NCBI GenBank assembly: GCA_026745465.1
Contig: JACYXH010000352.1
Location: 692,001 to 756,000, forward strand
DNA length: 64,000 nt
Direction: 5' to 3'
Source of the DNA: Lota lota
Taxonomy: Eukaryota > Chordata > Actinopteri > Gadiformes > Lotidae
Positions 49,287 through 63,314 of the stretch are shown one piece after another (the stretch's first letter is position 1; every line of letters starts with the position of its first letter). The notes beneath the pieces were generated by a model. That model saw only the letters and a list, made by a program, of their open reading frames with translations, was not told where the DNA came from and did not search any database. The position numbers and the translations under genes are program-made.

Positions 49287-50693
49287 CTGAGAAGAAGGAG
49301 AAGGGGAAAGCGAGAATTAAGGTCAAATCCACTATAGTGTAAACTAAACTCTACAACTTGGCAGCACCGCTGGAAACTGATCATAAATAACACCAGAGGT
49401 GGATTTTATAATGCTCTAAACCTTTCCTACAAGGTCCTAACATAGCATTTAAATGCCGATCCAGTGAGCTACTGCCATTTTGTAACCCATTTCTTGGTCG
49501 CCTTCCCCTCCGGTTTGATCCGCATCCAGCGTGGAAACTTTGCTTTGCCATGTCTCGGAAACAAAGCCTGGCTTCGGTGTTTTCAAACTCCAGCAACAGC
49601 CAGAGCTCTGTGAACGTTTTGTGTCATGGCGCAGAACAGCACCTTGGAATTAAGTTCCCACCTCCTTCACTCTTCAATTGAATCCACTAATGAGGACCCA
49701 GACAGAGACTGTGACTTTATACTTAGTTATTGTTGTAAATGTATAATAAAACATACTTTGCTGATAGGCTACTACTTTGGCGAGGGGCCTGTATTCACTG
49801 CTTTGTTCAGATTCCCATTCGGGCCCCTTACTGTTACATAACCAGCAAGACACCGGATACTCAGGGACACGAAAACCACAGTGAAACGAGCGAGAGCGAG
49901 CGCGAGAGAGGAGAGATAGAGAGAGAATGAAGTGGAGCAGCATTTCTTTAGCTTGAATCAACTCAGAAATCCAGATGGGCGGCATTCTGTTTAAAAGCTT
50001 CCATCACCACCAGATCACATATCTTATTTAGTTAGCCAACACTCTTGGTACTTTTCCTCTCCATCTATTTGATTTGAAGGGGAGTTGAAAGAGAATAGCG
50101 GGCTGCTTAATCAAAGCCACTCTCAGATCTGGGATTTTCTCAACCAGGCAGGACAAGGTGCAAGTCGAGTCTAGTAGAACACTCCAGATTACGGACATTT
50201 AAATGTGCGGTTGAGGAGATCGGCTGTGATAACTTTGAGGCCTGATGTGCAGACTAGTCGTCTCCATTGCAAAAGAAGGTCTTATTGAGATCCTCCTTAG
50301 CGATTTCAACTGCCCAACCCTCCGTTCAAAGTGCAGATGATGTGGAGCAGTGTCGGCTTACTGCAGCCAATCTGTCCTCCAGTCCTCAGGGACGCCAGTC
50401 GAGCAGACGTGGGAGACAAGCTTTGTCTGCTCTAAGTTAGGGGGTGTGAGATGCCCATGTCTTTGAACACACGGGAGATTGGATTGTTTATGTCAGACAG
50501 CATTACCATCCTACCATTTACGTTGTTTTGTCCTTTGCTGTAGGCCTGTGTGTGTGTGTGTATCAGGAGTGAAAAAAGGAAATATTCCAGGGAGGCGTCT
50601 CACACACACTTGAAATCGTTTGCATCTCAAACAAATAAAAAAAGACTCCATTGAACTGTAAAGCCAACTGTAGCACAACAGAGGGTTTGATGA

Positions 50694-50823
<130 letters not shown>

Positions 50824-52635
50824 TCTGAGTCATTCTCACGCAGCGGTAATCAATCAGAGGAGATACGCGCGTTAACCATCTCACCTGGGAGAGAATCATT
50901 CTCAAGCTGCATTCCAAGTGTAGAAAATGATAACTAGAACTTATCGCATGCTGCTGCAGTGACAGCGGGACGGGTGATGTGCTGTGAGAAAGCACTTTTC
51001 ACATTTCTAAATGCCATCAGATTTACAGAGTAGAGGCCAAGCTGAGGGCAAACACCGCCACTCATTGTGCGCTAAAACACGACCTCTGATGCAAGCGTTG
51101 GCGATGCGGGATAATCTTTCATTTGATCATATTAGCTCAGGTCAACATGGACATATCTTTCAAGGCCATACTATTGTACGGGTCAGAAGAGTCAGTGGTT
51201 TCCACTGTAGGGTAAAAGTAAAAGTAGATCCGGAACCAAAAGCCGTACTATTTGCAAACTGATTTCATATAACCAGAAAGAAAATGCACTATTTCAGCTC
51301 TCCATCCATACACCGGGTAGCAGTGATTGGCCGACCGATACAAAGACCCCGGCCTGCATGCAGATTCCTCACATCCTTTCATGGTGAGCTGCCTCGCCAC
51401 GGCAACGTTATACTGCATCACTGACTGCCCAGCTAGCATCCTGTCTCTCTAAGCCAGAGACAAGCGAGAGAGGGAGAAAGTGTCTTTCATGGCAACCGGG
51501 GTGAGATCACCTCATTCGGATGGATTGGCCCTGCGGGCGGGGCCTTCCTGGAGGTGGTAGGAACTGCACCACAACGCCACGGCGGCAGAATGCTTTTGAT
51601 GTGAAGCTTTTTCAAAAGTATCAACCATTCAACCCCTTGCATATAGGACCTCCTGGGTGGATATCAAAAGGTTTGAGGGCCCTCACACCTTGGGCCGTTG
51701 AAGGAAATGGTCCGTTGGGGCCCTGTTGGGGGGGCCTGTCGAGGCCCTGCGGTGTATGATGAGAGAGCAACCCCCCTGCTGCCTTTTCGATTATCAAGAG
51801 TCCATTACTGCTGCCAGGACAAAGGGAGGGCAGCCCTCAAGGCTGCAGCGTCATATTCAGTTACAGGCTTTCAGTACCGCTTTACCCCTGTGAAGATGTA
51901 AATCACCCACACACGGTGCTGGGAAAGGTTCAGGGGAACATCACACCAGGAGGCCAGTGTCCTCAGCACTCCCTGCTCCCTGGTGCCAAGACGCATAAAA
52001 AAGGGGTTTTAAACATGAACACCATTTATGTTTAAGCCCGCTTTGCTGCTTCAGTCCCCATCCAGACAGCTAGAATAACAGATAATCAAAGCCTGGCCAT
52101 TAGGCTTCACTCAAACGCCGGGTCAACAGTGGCCACTGGGGATTCAGTTCACTCCCACAATGTGCAACCAGTGGAAAGTCTGGAGGCCAAATTCCACTTT
52201 AACCTAACACTTTTAAATCACAAATTGGGCGAGATGGACAGAGGTAGACGGGTCTTACAGCTACTCTGGGATCACGATAAGCATTCCAGGGCGTATGAGG
52301 TCAGATTACGGAGAAACCCACGGAGAAAAAGAAATGTTTGTGTTCAGAGTCTGACAGGGAGAAGTGGTGTTATTGAGACCGTTTGCACCGTGTTGGACGT
52401 GCCAGCTGGAGACAGTAACGCTTTAAGTAACCGAGCACTCCCTGAGTACCACACGACCCCGGCTCCATCTCAGAGTAGTGGCGACAGGGCTATGAATGAT
52501 TAACGGCATCTTGCACCGCCCTGCCCCCACCCCCCGCCCCCCAGCGTGATGTCACGGTGCCCTGTGAATGCGGCTATCACCGCCAACCCTCGCCTAGCGT
52601 AATCCCATGACTCACCCTTACAACCCCCCCAGGGT

Positions 52636-52769
<134 letters not shown>

Positions 52770-53923
52770 AGGGATGACGCTGCCATTTGAATTCTTTATT
52801 CATGAGATAAAGAAAAAGGGTATTACTGATTCACAAGATTAAATGTTTAACGCCTGGTGGTTAATAGTTTAGTCATAGAACGGCAGAGAATGTGCCACAG
52901 TCTGGCTGTCTACTGAGACACTTAGAACCAAGCTGGAGTTGGGCTTTTTATGCTTTTGTTTACCGAGTATGTCGGTATGTTTTTTAAAGAGATAGAGAAA
53001 AGTTTCGTTTTTGTCATCCAGGGGAACCCTTGCTAAACAAAGAAGCGTGTTTGTCTGAGCGTCTGAAAACCTCCACAACCTTGAGCCAGCACCAATCCGC
53101 TTCCATTTGCAGAGAGGCCCAACAATAGGAGGGGCTGTTGTTGTGCGGACACATTGAGGTGCAAATGAAACCGGTGAGCTGCGCTGTCAATACAATTACA
53201 GATCAATTAATCAGCAGGGCCGCGTAACAATGGCCGGTTCTCCAGCACGTCTTGACAAAAGGCGCTCAACGGACTCTATTTTCAACTGCTGGGACAAAAG
53301 GCCTTGTTCCCACGGCGAGGGCCAACTGCTCATGCCCACAGCGTGTCTAACAATGGAGAAACCCAAACAAGTCCATCAACAACCAAGTCTGACACAAGCA
53401 CCTCCACCTTGTAAGTTCAACTTGATGCACTGAATAGATGGTGTCTCTCCATGAAATACTAGCCAAAATAAGACAACAAGCATCAGTCCATGTCGTCCCG
53501 ATTCAACCCTCGGTCGAGTTCAATGTGCCCATCAGCACCCAGACACAGCAGCAGGCTTTACTTTTCAAATGGCCGGGGCTATATTTACATGGGTTAAAGA
53601 TGGGTCGAATTGTAAAACAAACCAGCGGCCCAGGCTTACTCCAAGCAGGCGCCATAGGTCGCAGACTGCAGAGAAATCAAGGCAGACTAATATCCTGCAA
53701 CAGTTGCCTCGGTGTAACCTCATTAAATCACGAAAACCTCAACTCCTTATTAATAAAACCCTCAACACCTCCACCTCTATTTTCCTCTGAATACCAAGCA
53801 GTCAAGACAACTTTGGTCTGGTATTAAGTAGCCCGAAGCCCAATGCATTTACATGGATGCCAACTTCCTAGAGTAGCAAAACTTTGTTCAAAGCACAGGC
53901 TTCAACTTCACCTGTAACATCTA

Positions 53924-54045
53924 TGTGGGAGTGTGTGTGGATGGTGGCTGGTTTAAGCAGCCTCACCTGGCCTGAGTCAGACTGATTGAAGTCTGGAGCT
54001 GGGTGAGGCTGCTTAAACCAGCCACCATCCACACACACTCCCACA
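53924..54045. repeat. perfect inverted repeat, 44-bp arms
   Basis: Arm 53924-53967 (begins tgtgggagtgtgtgtggatg) is the exact reverse complement of 54002-54045. The 34-base spacer can itself pair cagac with gtctg. No coding frame. Confidence 0.97.
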
Positions 54046-54267
54046 ATCTAATCATGGCTTCCGTTATTAACGACGTGATGACACATTTCATGTCATCCGT
54101 CATGCCAAACGGAAGTGACGACACCACATAGAGCTGCCTATTGTCTTATAATTATCCCTTGATAACACAGACCTGACCAGTTTTTCCTGTTTACCCACAT
54201 ATCCTTCAGAAAGATAGCTTGCCACGTGTCTGGATATGTAAAAGGAAACAGATGTATTTTAAGCTAA

Positions 54268-54347
54268 ATTAGAAACGGCTAACTCACATTACAAACGGCT
54301 TATTCACATTACAAACGGCTAACTAATATTAGAAATGGCTAACTGTA
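54268..54347. repeat. 20-bp minisatellite, 4 copies
   Basis: Four direct copies of attagaaacggctaactcac-like units with one to five changes each. Confidence 0.88.
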
Positions 54348-54927
54348 AAGCGACCAGCAAAAACGACGTCTTGTAAATGCATTCAAAAGATGACGCTAAA
54401 CAGTCTGATCTAGGGGAAAGGTGAGGCCTTCTTGTGGGAGTCCTCCAAAAGAATGTGATTGGCAAGGAGGAGTTCAAGAACCGTCAATACAATTAACATT
54501 AGGAAATTGGCAGAGTCAGATGGTGCTTAACGTGATTAGTGGTAATGGCTGTCATTCCCCCTGAGAGACACCAGTCTGTTCTGTCAGGTCAAACTAATGG
54601 AGAGAAGAACAATACATAATGCATAAAGGTGCAAACCCTACAACACACCTGGGAAGTAAATACTGGGAATGAACACACCTTAAACAAATTGAGTGACAAC
54701 CATCCAACAAAAGGGTCATAGCCTAATGGTATGCAAGCATAGCCCAAGACCTACTCTGGTCTCAGAGGGGAAGACACTGACAAAGCAATGTTAATGCTTA
54801 TCAAATTAAAAAAGATTTACGAGACAAGCTCGGACAGATAAGCCAGGGAGAAAAAAGGCTTTACGTTCAGCACAAAACCCCTGGCCCAGTCTCACAGTTG
54901 GCTCTCTGTAATGTGCCCACGGGACTC

Positions 54928-55031
<104 letters not shown>

Positions 55032-55249
55032 CAGGAGGACTATTAAGTGTAACATGTTCAACATGAGCACATGAAGCCAGCATGCCAGAACTAGACAGCA
55101 CCGCTGGGAGCTCAGGTCCAGCGGTCCAGCGATACTGCTCCTCAGCCCCCGCCCCCCCCAGCCCCCCCCCCCCCCCAAACCACTAAATAACTCTCCCTCA
55201 CAGAACAACAACCGAAGCTTGTTCCTAAATTACTCCCATCCTATTCCCC

Positions 55250-55295
55250 CTCCCCCCCCCCCCCCCCCCACCCCCCACCCCCCACCCCCCACCCC
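55250..55295. repeat. C-rich run with CCCCCCA units
   Basis: Poly-C followed by several ccccccacc units; a further C-rich run lies at 55147-55176. Confidence 0.85.
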
Positions 55296-55697
55296 AGTCA
55301 TGGACCAAAACCACCCTCTATTCAAAACATGCTCTCACTTGTTCGGCTGCTGTTGTTGTAAGCCCGGCTAAATATTAGCCGTGGCCCTGTTTTCGGCCAT
55401 TTCTTGACAGAAACCGATGTGTGGAGTGATGTTTGTTTGTTTTGGAAAGGTTTCCCCATCTATCACCCATGGCGGAGGGGTTCCAATGGTTCTCCGTTAG
55501 GCCTTTTATATGGAGCAGTAACTCCGGCATGGCTGGACACGAAGGCCTGTAGCCGGCTGAGCTAGCGTCCTAGACTATCATGCTAAGCTACGTAAGAGGC
55601 TTGGGTGGAACCCGACTTGTGTCCGAAGGGACAGGTGGGGGACATCTTTATTACATGCCGATGTGGCCTTTTGAGCATTTCCAATTTCTATTGGCTG

Positions 55698-55829
<132 letters not shown>

Positions 55830-57004
55830 CCTGAATATGTGTTCGTACGGTAGGTATTCAAATCTCAATTCAATATGCTATGTAATGCGCTGGTGTTTTA
55901 GACAGTCCTCGCTTCACTTTAGGTGATGGTCGCCATCATCAGAAATGGCTAATCACGGGCAGATCGAGTTATCAGTCTTTAGTTTGTATTTGGATACTGG
56001 AACATTATTTAAATACTTCGGTAGCCCTTTGACAAGCACTGTGAATGGACACACACAAGGACACATAGACACACACACAGACATCCAAGATCTATGCATT
56101 TGTCTGTGTGAAAGCACTTGGTCCTGTGGTACGCTCTCCAAAAAGTCAAATATAGATGTGCTGGCAGAGGTATGAGTTTCTGGGCATTTAACACAGGGAC
56201 TGTAGTAGTGGGGTGGTCTGTTCTGGAGCCACATGGACTCCCGAGGGGCTAGTGCAATAAGATATGCATTTTGACATGGTTTCATCATGCCAATGACCAA
56301 TAGGTTATAACTTCACAGACCCACTCAAAATCCTGGACAAATGTGTGTGTGTGCGTACATCCAGTAGATCTCCAAAGCTGTCACAGCTTCTAATAGGGTT
56401 TTGTATGCTCGCATGCACAGCACATTGACTCAAGAGGTTCAATAGACGGCCTGAAGGCTATTTCATCCTTCTGAGGACAAGGCAACGGATAACGGAGAGA
56501 GCCTGGACCAAAGGCTCCATTAAAGAAAGATGGCCACATGGCCAATATCCCAGTTAGTTTCCACTTACAGTTAATAAGCCGCAGCAGCATTAAGACAATG
56601 CACTACACTCGGCCAACAGCAGGTGTGCTATGGACCAATGATTATGACGGTCATTCCAAAATAAGTTGGGGGGCCATTTACCAACGGGTGCTTCTGTTCC
56701 TCTCTTTTGTAAACGGAGCGAGCAGAATTATAGTAGTTCAGTGAACCAAACGCTGTGACTGGGCGGGAAAAAATGTGCCAAATCACCAGAAAGATAAGCT
56801 TCAGCAGATACCAGGTCAGCGAACAGGAGCGCGAACACAGCAATTCGCCGGGACAAACACATGTATGCGTACACGTACGCAAGAATGATACTTCATGAAC
56901 ACGCACACCGACATGTGATTTACAGGATGTTGTTAAGTCATATTTAACCCTGTTTTAAAGTGTTACGTCCTCTGGTTCTGATTGCCTACACAATCAATGT
57001 GTTG

Positions 57005-57005
<1 letters not shown>

Positions 57006-57045
<40 letters not shown>
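57006..57045. repeat. (GC)n(CA)n microsatellite
   Basis: A short GC start, then about 18 CA units. Confidence 0.93.
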
Positions 57046-57048
<3 letters not shown>

Positions 57049-60000
57049 TATGTGTTTGGCCGAACGCAAGTGTGCAACGTTTCTGCAGCATGTCAACCTC
57101 TCAACAGACCTTTTTATCAGTTGCCTCCCACAGAACTCAAACACAGGCTCCAGAGAGGCCATATGAAGAGATAACAGAGCCAGCAGGCTTTAACAACAGC
57201 AAAGGCACTCCACAAAAACACCCACTGACTAAAATCCCCCCCTAACCCGACAAAGACCACAGGGGCCTGCAAACATGACCACTTCAGCCCCATAACGCGC
57301 TCTAATTTACACCAGCCGACGAGCTGAGCAACTTTACTGGCAGACGGACGCATCGATGCAAAGGGCTTTGTTAGAGAAAGGGCATGTGACTAGTTGCCGT
57401 TAACGATGACATGCCTCGTTAACGGTAATTACTTCCAGGTTAAATGCCCAATCACCGTTTGTGACTGTGGCCTGGGCCTGTAAGGGCAGTACATTTAACA
57501 CAGTGTGTGGGGTATGCGTGCCTTGTGGATGATCCACTTAATGCCAGCACGCCCGAAACTCAAAGAGCAGTCCCTGGGGATCTGACAGTGGGATGGAGGT
57601 GGGGACATTCAGGGTCAGAGTACTTGGATAAGAGCAGCACTTCTAAGTGATTGCAGGCTCATGGCTTGCTCTGCTTGATTAGCATACACAGCAGGGAAAT
57701 GGACTAGAGCCCCCGGTATACTTATACTAAGAGTATTGGCGTGTTTGCAGAGAAAATGGCAGGACTGCGATCAAATCGAAGCACCACATCAGACTCCAAA
57801 CACCTCAGTGTGTGCTGGGTACTCTGAACTAGTCAAACCTTCCCCACAGCCCAGTACAACACCGCCTGTAATTGGTCAACATTTTTGCTGAGCCGTCCGG
57901 CTCGTGGACAGTTGTAGTCCATCAGTCTATAGGAGTACTTCCCAAATGGTCAGCTTTTCCCCTACGTAGCCTAAATCATGCCTCAATCTGCCCTGATTGG
58001 CACATGCAAAGCACAGCACGTCTGCACTGTACACTTGCATGTTACTGATTAGATCCCAATAATTACAGAGCTCTTTCAGCCATGTGTGGATGCATAACTC
58101 AAGTTCCCAAACATATTGTCAACATAAGGGATAGTAAGGCCTGAGTAGGTTCAGACCAGCAAGACAGACGGATTTAATTAGGACATTCCACGGCATCACC
58201 GTGACTGACTTGTTCCATTGTATGTATTCATTTCAAATGTGGTTTTTGTTGTTCCTCTTCAGAGATGTGTAATAAATGTTTCAGGTGTGTAATTGTATAT
58301 GTGTTGAGGCAGGAGAGGCAAGAGGGAAAGCAATAAGTTCAAAGTCCACCAGCCAATCTTAAAGGACAAGGCCTGTGTTACTTCTTGCTTTTCTTATTGA
58401 CACAGCGACCAAAGGCCACAATGTTTCTCTCCTGCTAAAAAATATTGTCTGTTTGCAGAATCTATTGACACCATGAATGCATACATCTTCTTTCCTAAAT
58501 CATTTATGTAAAAACAAGGTAGTGAAGTAAAACAAAAAGGTCTTTCTTGCCTGATTTATTAATAAGTGACTGACTATGACCCTCTAAAACTGGCCTAGAT
58601 TCAGGACTATTCAAATATTCCTGGTCGGGATGCTATGATTAGCAATTAGCAGGCTAACGGTTAGCTGGAAGTGATCCCAGTGACAACTAATCTTGACAGC
58701 GCCGTCGGTCTTGCCGTTTCTCAAAGTGGTAAAATGTACCAGCAAGTGTGGGGAAAGCTCTCAAGAAACATAATCTCAATTGGAAAAGCAGAGGCTGCTA
58801 CTTGTTAAAAGTGTGGATGTATAACGCTAAGCTACATAATAACAACAGAACACCCTAACAGTACGTCATCACTGACAACCTCGCTGATTAAAGGGAACGG
58901 CAATCTTGAAGGCAAGTAATGTCAACAAATTATGACGGTTATACTTCAAAACGTACCCAAAGTTTTGAAGAAATGTTATAATGTTCAATAACAAAACAAA
59001 TGAAAGCTATTTCAACTTTTGGAATATTTGGGGCCATCCCTACATGTGCATCGGCAGAAAGAAAGACAACAGAACATGAGGATTTATGTTTTCCTTGGCT
59101 GATGAACTGATAGTGTTTTTCACAAAGAAATCACATTGTCGGTTCCGGTTGAATGCTTAAATGTGACATCCCTAATTCCTGGCCTGGACTTCAGGATCAA
59201 CAGGTCTTTTATATTTCTTGAAACACTTTGTTGTGGCCGGATGGGCTGTATTTAGAATACTCCTAACCGGATGTGAATACAGTAGGTTTCAGCAGGTTTT
59301 GTAATAGCCTAGTAGTCTCAAATGAACTGCCTTTATAATTGTTCCTAGTTTTTACATAAACTTTTCAAACTAATTGGAGAGAGGTAAACCCAGGTAACAC
59401 GGCGGAGATAATTACATGAACAGTTGACACACTTTTGTGTCCATAACCCAAGGGCTGGGTTTGGGCCATGCGGCTAAAAGGACAGACAATGCACTGCACT
59501 GCATTGCTCAGGTTGAGTTTTGAATGACAGAAATGGATAGTCTGATTGAGCAAGAATATTCTTTCTCACGGCCCCTACAAAGCCCAGGTTGGCACCTAAT
59601 TGGCTGAAAGGTCTCAATAACATGCAAACAGGCCACACCAACAATGGAGAAGAGCCAATGACAAAGCATTTTTTCAACACTAAAGCAATGCAAGAACCAA
59701 ACCCTACCGAGACACCCCAGCCAGACATATACATTCATAAATCGACTCACACATCAACACACACAAGATCTTAGGGCCGATATGAATGAGCTCTATGAAG
59801 AAACCGAAACCTATGCTAATAACCTGGATAGATTGTCACATGAGACTTACTAGATCCCTGTAGATGTAATCAGTTTAAGACCTCGCTTTACCTATAGTCC
59901 AAGGCCTTGTACCACTAGTTCTCTGACATAGGTTTGTCCAGTAATCGGTCCCAGACTAGAGCCGGGAGCTTGCATTAGGACAGCAACGTTTTCTTTCCTG

Positions 60001-63000
60001 CCATGAACAGTATGGTTGAGAAAGACCATCTGTTTCCCTAGTCCATACAGTGATGAAAAACAATGGGGGGATCGCTGAAGTGTGAATGGGCCGGAGCCCC
60101 AACCACCCCATGCCATCTGGACTCCACCTCCTTTGTGCTTTTAGAACCAGAACCAACAGTTGTCCCCCACGGACCGCATACCACAGCGGCTGGCGCTGTG
60201 GAGGAAGGGAATTAATTCAATTAGACCGGTGCTTGGCTAAGTCTGAACCACGTTTCCACAGGCCTCTGCATCACAGCTGTTGGACGCTGAACCTCAATGG
60301 GAAATGCCAACCAATACATGCAGGACAAGAGGCCTTTATCGATCTGATTTTACTTAAGTTGTATCAAAAATAACTAATCTAATGAAAGACCCTGTACAAT
60401 CTGTGCACTGTACAATAACTATTTGTCAATTGAATTACAATTGCAGAGGCAAGTGGAGACTGGGAGGAATAAATAATGTGGTTTTCTATTGCAAGACCTT
60501 TCTATCTTGACAATCAATGTTGTTTAGTTAACCCTACCTTGTTGATGAGTGGGCATAAAGTGCAACCACCTCTTTAACCACCATGTTGTAAATCACAAAA
60601 TACCCATGACAAGTTATTCACAATATGTTTGTGTTTTAGGATTACAATGGAGAATTCCTTGGTGGACAGGGGACAGGTGTGTCAGATGATTACGGGCAAT
60701 GTCTTGTTCCCCGGTTACAATTGTCTAACCAGACTGAAACCGCTGTGGATTTTCTCAACCATTTGGAATGCCAGACCAACCCAGAAGGCCAGTTCCTGTT
60801 TTGGCTTGAGTTCCATCAGCGATGCCTCACATCGTATGATAAAAATGTGACTGGTTCCACGGCTATAAACAACACCGTACGGCCATAATGTTGCAAGTAA
60901 GGATGCGATGAGATGTACAACTGTCTCCACATTGTCGACAACTCATTCAAATCAATGCCAAATCTTTGCTTGTAACATTCTGTTCTGTTCAACATCAGTT
61001 TAAAGAAATGAATTGATATAGCCATTGTTTTCAAGAGCAACATGGGAGTATTTGGTTTATCATACCCCAGAGGGACGATAAGCTTGCTGAACCGGTTACT
61101 TGGCTAGGCCTTGGTCATGTTACGTTGATAACATCTAAAACCGTCTTGGAAGGGGGAGGCTTACTGTATCGTCAGGAGCACGGGATAGAGCTAAAGTGAG
61201 CAATGCCGGAGACTAGGCAGATGTAGACTCAACAAACTGAAATCTGGAGTTTCAAAAAGTGTCCTCGAAAAGGTTGTGATCTGCACACTGAATGATACAT
61301 AAGCAATGTCAAGGATTTCTTCATAACTCCTGAATCAAAAAATTTTACAGCCTAGACTCGTTTTTTTAACTGGTACTTGAGGTCTACCTCGATTCAAAAG
61401 GTCACGTTTTACACTACCGGGATTGATGTCCAGAACGCGACCTGATGAGTCAGGGAGAATTCACCTCTCTGCTCCTGTGACTTCTATTTTTAATTTCCCA
61501 TGACCCCTTCCCTAGGCATTTGTTTTGACGATGTCTCAGACACAGCCTGCTATGCAGGTCAGTGAACCACTGAGTGTGTAAAGAAAGTTCTGGACCATCA
61601 GCAGAAATCAAGTCACTCAAGATCATAAAAGGGCATGAGGCATTTCTCCACACAATTGAATGAAAACAAACAAGAGACAAATGAGATTTCACTCACACAC
61701 AAAACATATACAGACTCAAGCTTACCAGGTGCTTTCACTGAAATACACACAATGATGAAACAGCTTCCAGCGACACAAGATATATTGAAAAATACAGAAG
61801 TAGAAAAGAAATGGAGTGGAAGGAAGAAGCTGATTCACTCACAACTCATCGTGATAATTTACTGAATATCCCAGTGCACTCAGTGTGAAGTCAGTTATAT
61901 TAAATATTATAGTCAGTTCCAAATAGTACATATATTTTTGGGGTATATCCTATATATAGGAAACAGGCAATGGACATATCCAAGGAATTCACCCCTCCCC
62001 CGTTCGTCCCCTCTCTCCACTGCAGACTGTAAGGAAATGAGCTAAGAGCAGACCATGCTGGGCAGGTAGCCAGCTTATTCTGCTTTGCTGCAGGATCCTC
62101 CTCCACAGCAGACTGCAGCAGCATTTAAGGCAAAATGAGAGAAGAAAAAAGTGTGCGCGTGTGCGTGTGAGCTCTGGCAGACTCCGTAGAGATGATTAAA
62201 TGAGATAACCAGCCTGCAGCTCTATAGTCCCAGAAAATAAACATTTGCATATAAAGCAAGAGGTGAAGGGGTTACATTGACACGAGAGTCCCCCCCAAAC
62301 AGTGACGCTGAACCCTGCATCATCTCACTTGTAAGTCATGCTGGTAACCAGCATTGGACCTTGGCCTCAATCTCAGCTCCTTTGTCCATAGTTCTAATAA
62401 TTGTCATTGCCCAAGTCTGAAAATGATTCCTATACCAAGAAAGACGACATATACTCAAATCAGAATTTGGATGCTACGCCTAATATATGTTGTCAGGGTG
62501 ATGTGACATGTCAAAACACAAGCAAAGATGGGCGTCGATTCCATGTGGGGTCAGAGGTCATGGTGGTTTGCAAAGAGCCAAGCTCATTTGTCAAGATGTC
62601 CACACACATTTGACTAGTAACGGTTTAACAAGGGAGGGCTGATCAACAAAACATGCCAATTTTACAATAGTGTGGCATTTGTAAATAATGTATCCATCAT
62701 TCTATGAGGAGCCACACATAATCTAACCTAAAAACTACTGCCAAATTCGTAAATACACCAAGCAAGGAAGAAAATGCCCTGGAAAAATGACCAAAATGAT
62801 TAATTGGAAGAAGCCGGGTTATAGAGGCAACCTTATTTGTGGTTGAGGTCTACTACTCGAATACATTACACCTTAACTGTCGGTTTGTTGTTAATGTTCC
62901 CACGGCAGTGTGGTTATGTAACCTGAGTTGTACACTGTTGATGCCATCTGTTCTGTTGTACTCTGATCGGAGTCGACCTAACCCCTGACAAAGAAAGCTG

Positions 63001-63283
63001 TTGAATGACTGGAGCACTAGAACCATTTTAACCCAAACAAAAAGTAGGACTGGGTATTTTACCATTATTTAGCAAAACACATCTACAAGAAGTCATTAGA
63101 TTAAACTTTGCGAACACTTTCAGAAACGCGTGCAGTAGCAAACGTTAACTAAGTTGTTGACGGGATAACCATCCGCTTATCAATAACAGCAACACGTTTC
63201 CCTCGCCTATATTTTACACGTCATGGTTTACACTCGCAACAACGCAACAAAAAACAGTGACGCGAGACTCTAGTCTAGGGCCA

Positions 63284-63314
63284 ACGAACAAGCATCGCTG
63301 TGATGCTTGTTCGT
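63284..63314. repeat. hairpin with 13-bp perfect arms
   Basis: acgaacaagcatc and gatgcttgttcgt flank a five-base loop (gctgt). The hairpin lies just before TATAAG at about 63319. Confidence 0.9.
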
